From NCBI RefSeq assembly GCF_013377905.1, contig NZ_JABKAV010000026.1, forward strand, positions 1 through 47,110: 47,110 nucleotides of DNA, in the 5' to 3' direction. Position numbers and translations under genes: made by a program. Below are positions 8,191-15,054 of the stretch, one piece after another. Origin of the DNA: Hymenobacter terrestris (GTDB lineage Bacteria > Bacteroidota > Bacteroidia > Cytophagales > Hymenobacteraceae). The stretch's first letter is position 1; the number at the start of each line of letters is the position of its first letter. The notes below the pieces were generated by a model that saw only the letters and a list, made by a program, of their open reading frames with translations, was not told where the DNA came from and did not search any database.

Positions 8191-9492
8191 TTAATGCCGC
8201 ACGAAACGCTGGACGTGGCGCTGGCCGGCGGTAGTGAGTTCTATTAGATAAAGGCCGGCCGGAATCTGTTGCACGTCAAATGAAGTACCACCTGCCATGC
8301 GGCCCGCAAGCACAGTGCGGCCGGTAGCGGTGTAAACTCGGTAATCGACGGGCTGGCCTGTGCCAGTGGGGAGCGTAATTGTTGTAGCGCCGGGGTTGGG
8401 GTAAATGAGAGCCTCCAGTTGCTGTGGGCCGGTAACCACTACTACCGCAGAAAACGCTTCACTACCGTCGCGGTCTACTTGGCGCAGGCGGTAGTAGCTA
8501 GAGCCGGCCAGCGGGGCCGGGTCGGTGAAGCTGTACGTAGCGCCCGAGCTGGTAGTGCCGGAGCCGGGTACTTGGCTAATTGGCGCAAAAGTCTGGCCAC
8601 TAGCGCTGCGCTGCACCTCAAAATAGTCGTTGTTGAGTTCGGTGGCCGTCGCCCAGTCGAGCTTCACGCCAGAAGGGCGGGTCTGGGCAGTAAAGCTAAT
8701 GAGCGTAACGGGCAGGGGCCTGCAGAAGGGATTGCCGCCTGTCGGTGGATCCTGTACAGGTCCGGTTGCAGCGCAATTGGGCCTGTCTCTTCCTTCCATG
8801 CACCAAGTCAGGTTGCCACTGAAAACGTTGCGGGTGCCTCCGTTAACTCCCGTAAATTCCCCGACGATATGCACATCTGCAAGATCCGACGAGGATAAAG
8901 CGCTACCATTAATAGAGCCATTGCCGGTTTGAACATCAATGTTGCCGCTTACGATGAGACGAGCATTCTGAGCAAGGTCAATACCACCCTGATTGCCCAG
9001 CAGCAAACAGCCAACATTCACAGTCGAGTTGCTTCCAATACGCATCTTAGCAATGAATTGCCCCAATATGGTGTGATTAACGTTAAGCTGCGATACGTCC
9101 AGTTGTGGTTGGCTCGTATTAGGAGCACTAACACCTTCTATGTCCAAAGTGCCGCGGTCGATGTTGAGGATACGGAGTATTTCGGGTGCTTCCCTCAGCG
9201 ACCCATTACTGGAGATAGTCATTACCCCGGATTCCTTGCCGTTGGGTGTGCCTGACAAAGAGAAGTTTATGTCAAGGGTAACCGCACTAACGATTTTGAT
9301 GACATCGGTAGAGGTGGGAGTAGTGGGAGTGGAACTCCCAAGGCAGCCTTCACCTGATACGATCCAAGTGCCAGGGCTATTAAAATTGCCGCCTGCAGGC
9401 TTTGAAGTGTAGGTGCATTGGCCCAGCGCGGTTTCGATATCTACCAGTAGCACAGCCACCAGTAGTATCAGAGAGGTAGAGAGAGTTTTCAT
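8191..9492 (-). CDS. Secreted protein with type IX secretion C-terminal sorting domain
   Basis: A 433-residue exported protein. The signal peptide is residues 1-24 (MKTLSTSLILLVAVLLVDIETALGQ). The middle part is Gly/Ser/Thr/Asn-rich and repetitive (NIDRGTLDIEG, NARLIVSGNIDVQTGNGS), as expected of a beta-helix or beta-sandwich surface protein. From about 265 come LPVTLISFTAQ and WATATELNNDYFEVQRS, a fibronectin-like linker typical of Hymenobacter T9SS cargo. The last 75 or so residues (EALIYPNPGATTITL ... IPAGLYLIELTTAG ... VQRFVRH) form the type A sorting domain that directs passage through the outer membrane and attachment or release. The target or ligand is unknown. Its upstream region (9493-9660) is strikingly AT-rich. 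Confidence 0.9.
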   Translation of the reverse strand: MKTLSTSLILLVAVLLVDIETALGQCTYTSKPAGGNFNSPGTWIVSGEGCLGSSTPTTPTSTDVIKIVSAVTLDINFSLSGTPNGKESGVMTISSNGSLREAPEILRILNIDRGTLDIEGVSAPNTSQPQLDVSQLNVNHTILGQFIAKMRIGSNSTVNVGCLLLGNQGGIDLAQNARLIVSGNIDVQTGNGSINGSALSSSDLADVHIVGEFTGVNGGTRNVFSGNLTWCMEGRDRPNCAATGPVQDPPTGGNPFCRPLPVTLISFTAQTRPSGVKLDWATATELNNDYFEVQRSASGQTFAPISQVPGSGTTSSGATYSFTDPAPLAGSSYYRLRQVDRDGSEAFSAVVVVTGPQQLEALIYPNPGATTITLPTGTGQPVDYRVYTATGRTVLAGRMAGGTSFDVQQIPAGLYLIELTTAGQRHVQRFVRH

Positions 9493-9674
9493 AATACATC
9501 ATCCGCTTAGCGAGGGTAAATGGCAGAAAGAGGGCGTACCAGTGGTAAGGCCCTTGCTTAACCAATATACTATTAAATTATCAAAAGGTATAATTTATAA
9601 TTTGAATAATTATACAAAATAAGAATAAGACAGCACTATTTTGTTTAATGGGCTTCTGTCAGTCTAATTCTGAT

Positions 9675-9705
9675 TTGGCTAACCTGATTTTGCGCCGGTA
9701 CTTTG
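9675..9705 (+). promoter_or_regulatory. Promoter of the DsbA-like gene, almost touching the start codon
   Basis: TTG at 9675-9677, a 21-base spacer and TACTTTG at 9699-9705. The -7 box has one base fewer between TA and TTTG than the consensus. The ATG is at 9712, only 6 bases past the box, so the transcript would have little or no leader. Confidence 0.55.
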
Positions 9706-9711
9706 TCCCTT

Positions 9712-10374
9712 ATGCAACCTACCCCCGCTTCCGACCTGCCTGAGTTACTCTACCTCTATGACGCCTACTGTGGCTGGTGCTATGGTATGAGCCCGGTAAT
9801 GCAACGTGTACAAACCGATTTTGCGGACCGCCTGACCATCTCGGTGCTTAGCGGCGGCATGCTGGCCGGCGAGCAGGCCGAGCCCATCGGGGCGGGTTGG
9901 GACTACATAGCAGGGGCCATGCCGCAGGTAGAGCAGACCACTGGCGTGCAGTTTGGGGAAGCCTATAAGCAGTTGGGCGTGGCCGGTACCTATTTTCAGG
10001 ATTCGGAGGCTCCGGCCCGCGCGCTGTACATCGTGCGCCAGCTTGATGCCCATGGCCGGGTGCTGGATTCTGCCCATGCCGTACAGCAGGCGCTGTTCAG
10101 CCGGGGCGAGGATTTAAACGATGTGCACACTTACAAGCCACTGGTGCAGGCGCTCGATCTGGACTTCGAGGAGTTTGCCCGCCGGTTTGCGCTGCCCGAA
10201 ACCGGCGCGGCCGTCCGCCGCGAGTTCGAGGCTGTGGGCCGTATCGGGGTGCAGGGCTTCCCGACCATCATTCTGCGGGCCGGTTCGCAGGGTTACGTGC
10301 TCAGCCGTGGCTTCCAGCCCTACGACGTATTCGCCCGCAACCTCACCGACGCCTTGGCGCAGGCGGCCGAGTAA
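9712..10374 (+). CDS. DsbA-family thiol oxidoreductase (FrnE/2-hydroxychromene isomerase-like)
   Basis: A 220-residue thioredoxin-fold protein with an inserted helical domain. The redox motif Cys20-Gly-Trp-Cys23 lies in LYDAYCGWCYGMSP, and the cis-proline region is GVQGFPTIIL near residue 180. There is no signal peptide, so it is cytosolic, unlike true periplasmic DsbA; this fits the FrnE-like branch of reductases and isomerases. The start is at the ATG 9712, while a TTG at 9703 is in frame but lies inside the promoter box. It converges with the lipoprotein gene ending at 10401, 26 bp away. Confidence 0.88.
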   Translation: MQPTPASDLPELLYLYDAYCGWCYGMSPVMQRVQTDFADRLTISVLSGGMLAGEQAEPIGAGWDYIAGAMPQVEQTTGVQFGEAYKQLGVAGTYFQDSEAPARALYIVRQLDAHGRVLDSAHAVQQALFSRGEDLNDVHTYKPLVQALDLDFEEFARRFALPETGAAVRREFEAVGRIGVQGFPTIILRAGSQGYVLSRGFQPYDVFARNLTDALAQAAE

Positions 10375-10400
10375 CCGACTACAGACTGGTTATTAACAAA

Positions 10401-11027
10401 TCATGGCAGGTGCACAACCTGCTTGCTGAGCGGCGACCAAGCCAGATGGCGACGGTCTTCTTTGCCCACCAGATAATCGAAGCGCACGGCATCGGGACGC
10501 TGGCGCAGGTCGTTCCAGGTGGCGTGGTCGGGGCTGGTGGGGGCAGGGCTGGGGTAGGCGGCGTTGGCGGCCAGGGCCGGGCGGCGGAAGTTGGCTTTGG
10601 CAAAGAACTCCCGCACGCGGCGGCGCACGTAGGCCTCGCGCTCGGCCTGGGTGGCAGTAGGCGTTTTCATTTCGTACACCAGCGCCGCTTCCAGCTCCGG
10701 CGAGGTCAGGATTTCGCGGAAGATGACTTCGCCCGTGGCCGTGGTAATGGTGAAAGTGGCCTCGCCACTGAGCACGGCCGGACCGCGGAGTACCAGCGAA
10801 AACACGTCGGCCGCGGCCTGATTGGAGAATACATGGCGGCTCCGGTTCGTCAGCAACGTATCGGACTGGGCCGTAAGGGTAGCGGCGCGAACGGTATCGA
10901 GCGGTTCGAGCGGGGCAGGAGTAGCGGTTTCGGGAGTGACGGCCTGCTCGGCGGGCTGGCTGGTAGGGCCGGAGCAGGCCGTAGCCAGCGGGAACAGGGC
11001 AGACAGCAGCAGCAGGCGTAGGCGCAT
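10401..11027 (-). CDS. Predicted lipoprotein of unknown function
   Basis: A 208-residue lipoprotein. The signal peptide MRLRLLLLSALFPLATAC ends in the lipobox ATAC with Cys18. A Pro/Thr/Glu/Ala linker follows (about 19-45), then a compact domain with SRHVFSNQAAADVFSLVLRGPAVLSGEATFTITTATGEVIFRE, which looks like beta strands. I do not recognise a named family. The start at 11027 is chosen because the signal peptide begins there; the frame is open to 11072. It is the last gene of a minus-strand run but is 165 bp from the UbiA gene, so it may have its own promoter. Confidence 0.75.
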   Translation of the reverse strand: MRLRLLLLSALFPLATACSGPTSQPAEQAVTPETATPAPLEPLDTVRAATLTAQSDTLLTNRSRHVFSNQAAADVFSLVLRGPAVLSGEATFTITTATGEVIFREILTSPELEAALVYEMKTPTATQAEREAYVRRRVREFFAKANFRRPALAANAAYPSPAPTSPDHATWNDLRQRPDAVRFDYLVGKEDRRHLAWSPLSKQVVHLP

Positions 11028-11191
11028 AACGGAGGAAGGTGAGGGGCTTGGGCAGGTTTTACGCAAAGACAAACCCAGTGGTTAAAGTGGTTTGGGAGTC
11101 TGTTTAGCACCCTGAAATTCGTGCGGGGCTACCCGCTGCAGTCGGCGCGCTGCCCGATGAAAAGCTGCTGGTTCCGTCCTCGGCCCGGGCA

Positions 11192-12115
11192 CTAAAAAAG
11201 CAGCATCAGCGCAAAGGCCAGGCTCATGCACAGCGAAGAAACCTGGTTCATGCGCATGGTGCGGTCGAAGTCGGCGGCGGCCTCATCCTGCCACACGGCC
11301 CAGGCCCAGCGCCCGAATAGCCACACCACCGGGCCGGTAGCCACCAAAAACAGCAGCAAGTGAGTGGGCTCGTGGCGGCGCAGATAGGTGTAGGCCAGCA
11401 GCCCGGCCCCGGCCGCCAGCGCCAGCCCGGCAAACACAAACGTACCCCGAATTCCGAGCCGCAGACTCAGCGTCCGGTCGCCGCGGCGGGCATCCTCGGC
11501 GTGCTGGTACACCTGCGTAAGCGGGTAGGAGCCGGCTAGAAACAAGCTGCTCACCAAGGCCAGCAGCAGGTTGTCAGGGGCTACAATCTGCACCGAATCG
11601 GCCCCCACGCCCACCTGGGTCATCAGGAACGTGTAGGCACCCTGGAACACCACCACCACGGCCGTGCTCAGCAGCGGGTACTTTTTCAGGCGGATGCCCT
11701 CGTAGCTATAGGCCTTCGACACCAGCAGGTACACGGCCACCAGTCCCGCAAAGGCCGGACTCAGCAGCCACCCACCCAGCACCGCCAGCGCATCGAACAG
11801 CCACACCAGGTGCAACAGCTCGGCCGACACTTTAGGAGGCGTGCGCAGGCCGCCGATGCTGCCTTCGTCGCGGTCGTAGTAGCTGTTGTAGCCGTTGGAA
11901 GCGGGGTAGGCCAGCAGGTGCAGCACCACGAACACGCCCACCGCCCGCCAGGGGCTGAAGGGCTCCCGCAAAGCGCTCAGCCCAAACCAGAACACGGGCA
12001 TCAGATACACCGAAAACGGTATCCGCAGCAGCGGAAAGGCGTTTTTGTACTTGGTAAGTGACAAGTAGTCGTTGATAATGCGCGTGAGGGGAGGGGGAAA
12101 GGTAAGCTGGTGCAA
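11192..12115 (-). CDS. UbiA-family prenyltransferase
   Basis: A 307-residue membrane protein with about eight to nine hydrophobic helices. It has the first aspartate-rich motif of the family, NGYNSYYDRDEGS (about residues 73-85), and the second, YQHAEDARRGDRT. UbiA enzymes attach prenyl chains to aromatic or other acceptors in the membrane, as in quinone, heme or lipid synthesis; the substrate is not readable here. The adjoining methyltransferase gene suggests a shared modification pathway (inference). The start is uncertain: the frame is closed by a TGA inside the family A repeat just upstream and the only early start is the TTG at 12115. Confidence 0.85.
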   Translation of the reverse strand: MHQLTFPPPLTRIINDYLSLTKYKNAFPLLRIPFSVYLMPVFWFGLSALREPFSPWRAVGVFVVLHLLAYPASNGYNSYYDRDEGSIGGLRTPPKVSAELLHLVWLFDALAVLGGWLLSPAFAGLVAVYLLVSKAYSYEGIRLKKYPLLSTAVVVVFQGAYTFLMTQVGVGADSVQIVAPDNLLLALVSSLFLAGSYPLTQVYQHAEDARRGDRTLSLRLGIRGTFVFAGLALAAGAGLLAYTYLRRHEPTHLLLFLVATGPVVWLFGRWAWAVWQDEAAADFDRTMRMNQVSSLCMSLAFALMLLF

Positions 12116-12123
12116 TTTGAAGA

Positions 12124-12231
12124 AAGAACGTCATTCAGCGCGTAGCAAAGAATCTCGCGTGCAAATCGTTGAGCAGACTATTACAACGATTTGCACGCGA
12201 GATTCTTCGCTACGCGCTGAATGACGTTCTT
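12124..12231. repeat. Family A palindrome, copy 2 (48-bp arms, one mismatch)
   Basis: Arms 12124-12171 and 12184-12231 pair with a single A/G difference around a 12-base loop. It fills the spacer between the UbiA and methyltransferase genes and runs into both: its right arm encodes the last residues and the stop of the methyltransferase, and its left arm supplies the stop that closes the UbiA frame upstream. Confidence 0.95.
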
Positions 12232-13044
12232 GCTCTCCTCTTGCTCTCCATCTTCACGCGCTGCCCGTGGCACGCCAATCAAATACGTTACCTGCGGGCC
12301 CCACCAATGGCGCACTTTGCCGGCCTGCCAGGCGAAAGTGCCTTCCGGATCGGCGCGGTGAGCCAAGTCCAGTAGCTTTTCGGGCGGGTACATGCGCAGA
12401 ATGCTTACGCAGCCGTCCCAGATGGTGAACAGCGGAATGAGCGGCACCATGTAAGTGAAAAACAGTCGGCTGAGGCGGAATGGACGGATGAAAGGCGTGA
12501 TGAGCAGTTGGGCTACCGGCAGCACCGAAACCGCCAGCAGCAGCTCCAGCCAGTGCTTGCCCGCGCCCTCAAACACGCCAATGCCAGTACGCTGTCGCAC
12601 GGCATCGGCCAGCAGGGCCTCGGCGGCGGCGGGCGGGAAGTGGTGGAAAGCGGAGAAGATGGTGCGGAAGCCCGGCAAATCGGCGGGTACGGCCAGCGCG
12701 TTTACGGGGGCCAGCTCAAACTCCAGACCGGGCGTAGCGGCCTGCAGCGGCTGCCACGCGGCCGGCTGGGGGTAGAGGTCGGTGAGGCAGACGCGGGCTT
12801 CGGGGAGGCCACTGGCCCGCAGGTCGCGCAGTACGCCGGCCGTGCCGCCGCCCGCCCCGGCCCCCAGCTCCAGCACCCGCGTTTGGCCGGTGTGGCGCAG
12901 GGCCGCCAGCAGCAGCGGCACAATGGGCCGGTAGGTACCCAAAGCCGAAATCATAAACCGCAGGTAGTCCATCATCCCAGCCCTAATAACCTTCGGAAAC
13001 CAGGGCAAATCCTCAAATTCGAACAGTTGCAGGCGCAGCTTCAT
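12181..13044 (-). CDS. Class I SAM-dependent methyltransferase with repeat-derived C-terminus
   Basis: A 287-residue protein with a Rossmann methyltransferase domain: motif I VLELGAGAGGGT (about 56-67), an acidic strand end CLTDLYP, and FSAFHHFPP at the motif IV position. The second half has a hydrophobic stretch (LELLLAVSVLPVAQLLITPFI, about 165-185) suggesting membrane contact. The substrate is unknown. The last 16 or so residues (NVIQRVAKNLACKSL) are translated from the family A palindrome, which also supplies the TAA; the native end was probably near GVPRAAREDG. The gene stands before the UbiA gene in the same direction. Confidence 0.85.
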   Translation of the reverse strand: MKLRLQLFEFEDLPWFPKVIRAGMMDYLRFMISALGTYRPIVPLLLAALRHTGQTRVLELGAGAGGGTAGVLRDLRASGLPEARVCLTDLYPQPAAWQPLQAATPGLEFELAPVNALAVPADLPGFRTIFSAFHHFPPAAAEALLADAVRQRTGIGVFEGAGKHWLELLLAVSVLPVAQLLITPFIRPFRLSRLFFTYMVPLIPLFTIWDGCVSILRMYPPEKLLDLAHRADPEGTFAWQAGKVRHWWGPQVTYLIGVPRAAREDGEQEESKNVIQRVAKNLACKSL

Positions 13045-13106
13045 GCCGTGAGCTTACGGGCAGAGCAGGCGTTGCGTTGGCCGGCCCGGCCCGCGCAGGC
13101 GGGTCG

Positions 13107-13541
13107 CTAGGCCGGGCGCTGCGATGGGGCGGCTATGTGCCGGGCGGGGCCGTAGAGCCACAACACACCCAGCACCGCCGCCACGCCGTATGGCAGCGAA
13201 AACGGCAGCAATTCGGCCAACGAATTCATCGGAACGAGGTCGAAGAGCAAAACGTTGATGAGCAGAAAAAACAGGATGATACCCGTCAGCGCCATTGTGC
13301 GGCGTGGCCAGTTGGACTGCAGACGGCTCATGAGCAGGAAAAAGGGCACCACCAGCGGCACGATGGCCAGCGACGCAAGTGCTGCCGTCAGGCCCACCAT
13401 CAAGGCAATCGAATAATCATCTAGCCGTGCGTAGGAGAAATCCAGTACCAGCCAGAGGGTGCCGCCGAGGTTGCTCAGCAACCACAGAATAAGGGTGCGG
13501 GTAATGGTAGAGTAGTTGGCCGAAGTATAGGTGTGCGTCAT
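13107..13541 (-). CDS. Small integral membrane protein, unknown function
   Basis: 144 residues with four probable membrane helices (about 17-36, 46-72, 83-103 and 112-130). I know no family for it. It ends 62 bp before the methyltransferase start, so the three genes could be co-transcribed. The start is the ATG at 13541 (MTHTYTSANYS). Confidence 0.65.
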   Translation of the reverse strand: MTHTYTSANYSTITRTLILWLLSNLGGTLWLVLDFSYARLDDYSIALMVGLTAALASLAIVPLVVPFFLLMSRLQSNWPRRTMALTGIILFFLLINVLLFDLVPMNSLAELLPFSLPYGVAAVLGVLWLYGPARHIAAPSQRPA

Positions 13542-13892
13542 AAAAGTGGTGGCTAAGAAAAATGAGAGGATACATTTAGGGCCGAAGACCGAGTAGACGA
13601 ACGGCCGGCGACAGAAGCATTGCAGCCAAAACTTACGGACCCAAAGTCTGCTCTGGTTTGCTCCAAAGCAGGTTTTTAATGGGAAACGGCTGTTTCAAAA
13701 TGGGGCGTCCGTAGTTGTTCCACCTCGCGTCTGTAGCCTGGTTTCAGACCCGTACGGCCACCACCTGCGTCGGGTCCTCCACTCATTTTGGGACGAATTC
13801 GGACCTCTATCGGGCTAACCTGCCCGTTTACAAATGGGGCGTGTCGAAAAAAACAAGCAGCGACAAGACCGGAATTGGTAAAATAGTCGTTG
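13542..13892. other. Divergent spacer without a gene
   Basis: About 350 bp between divergent genes. No convincing coding frame is present. Two short related stretches (AAATGGGGCGT at 13698-13708 and 13832-13842) are repeated in the same orientation 134 bp apart. The region should hold the promoters for both directions. Confidence 0.5.
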
Positions 13893-13907
13893 CTTTGTAG
13901 TGCAAAG
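13893..13907. promoter_or_regulatory. Palindromic operator candidate, copy 1
   Basis: CTTTGTAGTGCAAAG is an inverted repeat with 5-bp half-sites and a 5-base centre. It ends 14 bases before the ATG of the 212-residue membrane protein. It continues as TTCTTTT, exactly as in the second copy at 15021-15035; 19 of 22 positions agree between copies. It is probably bound by the winged-helix regulator encoded between them (inference). Confidence 0.6.
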
Positions 13908-13921
13908 TTCTTTTTGAAGAT

Positions 13922-14560
13922 ATGGCCCAGCCCACTCCCGATCCGCTTGCCCAACTCACCGAGATTCGCGCCATTATGGAGCGGTCGTCGCGCTTTATTT
14001 CGCTGAGCGGACTGGCCGGGGTAGGGGCGGGGCTGGTGGCGCTGGCCGGGGCCGGAATCGGGCACTGGTACCTGAAGGGCCTGTATCAGCAGGCCGGCTA
14101 CCTCGGGCTGCTGGAAACCTCGGCAGCCGAGCGGCGGGCGGTGCTGCCGTTTCTGCTGCTGCTGGCGGCGGGCATTGTGGTGGTGGCGCTGCTGGTGGCC
14201 ATGTTTTTTACGGTGCGCCGGGCCCGCCGCAATGGTCAGCCGCTCTGGAGCGCGTTGGGCCGGCGGTTGGCCGTCAGCCTGGCTATTCCGCTGGTGGCGG
14301 GCGGGCTGTTCTGCATTGCCTTGTATATAGACGGTGCAGTGACTCAGGTGGTGCCGGGCATGCTGCTGTTCTATGGCCTGGCGCTGCTCAACGCCAGCAA
14401 GTACACCCTCGACGAAATCCGGTGGCTGGGCCTCACCGAAGTCGGCCTTGGGCTGGTAGCTATGTTGATTCCCGGCCTTGGCCTGATGTTCTTTGCGCTC
14501 GGTTTCGGCCTGGGCCACATTGGCTACGGCCTGCTGATGTATAATCGGTACGAGCGGTGA
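13922..14560 (+). CDS. Membrane protein of the regulator/DUF4173 module
   Basis: 212 residues. A cytosolic N-terminal helix (LAQLTEIRAIMERSSRFISLSG) is followed by about five to six hydrophobic helices (about 25-45, 75-100, 118-140, 143-160 and 175-205). This layout, a short amphipathic RSSRFISLSG segment followed by helices, recurs as an unnamed membrane protein next to HTH-regulator and DUF4173 genes in other Bacteroidota, as far as I recall. Its function is unknown. The operator-like palindrome at 13893-13907 lies just upstream. The regulator gene follows after a 142-bp spacer that holds a family A palindrome. Confidence 0.75.
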   Translation: MAQPTPDPLAQLTEIRAIMERSSRFISLSGLAGVGAGLVALAGAGIGHWYLKGLYQQAGYLGLLETSAAERRAVLPFLLLLAAGIVVVALLVAMFFTVRRARRNGQPLWSALGRRLAVSLAIPLVAGGLFCIALYIDGAVTQVVPGMLLFYGLALLNASKYTLDEIRWLGLTEVGLGLVAMLIPGLGLMFFALGFGLGHIGYGLLMYNRYER

Positions 14561-14571
14561 GTACGCTCAAC

Positions 14572-14668
14572 ACGTCATTCAGAGCGAAGCGAAGAATCTC
14601 GCCTGCTGACATTGTAGTTGTAAATCAACGACTTCGCGCGAGACTCTTCGCTTCGCTCTGAATGACGT
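14572..14668. repeat. Family A palindrome, copy 3 (31-bp arms, one mismatch)
   Basis: Arms 14572-14602 and 14638-14668 (ACGTCATTCAGAGCGAAGCG followed by AAGAATCTCGC) differ at one position. It begins 11 bp after the stop of the membrane protein gene and ends 34 bp before the regulator gene, inside a likely operon. Confidence 0.93.
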
Positions 14669-14702
14669 TTTCATCACCACATCACCTTATCAATTCACCT
14701 CC

Positions 14703-14996
14703 TTGAAGCACCTGATTCACACGCTCAATAAGGCTTTCGACAACCGGGTGCGGTTGGGCGTGATGGCGGTGCTCATGGCCAACGAGGTGGTCAGCTTCAC
14801 CGAGCTTAAGGAAGCCCTCGACCTGACCGACGGCAACCTCGCCAGCCACGTAGCAGCTCTCGAAAAAGTAGGCTACGTGAGTGTCAGCAAGCAATTCATC
14901 GGCAAGAAGCCTAATACTACCTATTCGGCTTCCAAGGAAGGCAAAACGGCTTTTCAGGAACATCTGGCGACGCTGGAAAAACTGTTGCGCGGATAG
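14703..14996 (+). CDS. Winged-helix transcriptional regulator (TTG start)
   Basis: A 97-residue DNA-binding protein. The winged helix-turn-helix spans about residues 10-85: NRVRLGVMAVLM, then SFTELKEALDLTDGNLASHVAALEKVGYVSV (helix-turn-helix with the recognition helix NLASHVAALEK), then the wing KPNTTYSASKEGKTAF. Such small ArsR/MarR-like regulators act as dimers, which suits the palindromic sites at 13893 and 15021. The start is TTG, since family members begin a few residues before LNKAFDNRVRLG and no ATG is in frame. No metal-binding cysteines are visible, so the signal is unknown. The DUF4173 gene follows after 58 bp. Confidence 0.88.
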   Translation: MKHLIHTLNKAFDNRVRLGVMAVLMANEVVSFTELKEALDLTDGNLASHVAALEKVGYVSVSKQFIGKKPNTTYSASKEGKTAFQEHLATLEKLLRG

Positions 14997-15020
14997 TAGT
15001 GCTCTTTTTTTGTCTCTCAA

Positions 15021-15035
15021 CTTTGAAATACAAAG
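15021..15035. promoter_or_regulatory. Palindromic operator candidate, copy 2
   Basis: CTTTGAAATACAAAG, with the same half-sites as copy 1 and the same TTCTTTT extension. It ends 19 bases before the ATG of the DUF4173 gene. A binding protein here would block or guide transcription of the DUF4173 gene (inference). Confidence 0.6.
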
Positions 15036-15054
15036 TTCTTTTAAATAAATTGAT

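Noticed and set aside
13696..13842. Two copies of AAATGGGGCGT in the same orientation
   Set aside because: Only 11 bases match and nothing around them is shared; it could be chance.
13676..14518. 280-codon minus-strand frame opposite the 212-residue membrane protein
   Set aside because: The translation is Gln/His/Arg-rich, typical of the reverse of a hydrophobic protein; the plus-strand gene has real membrane helices and fits its neighbours.
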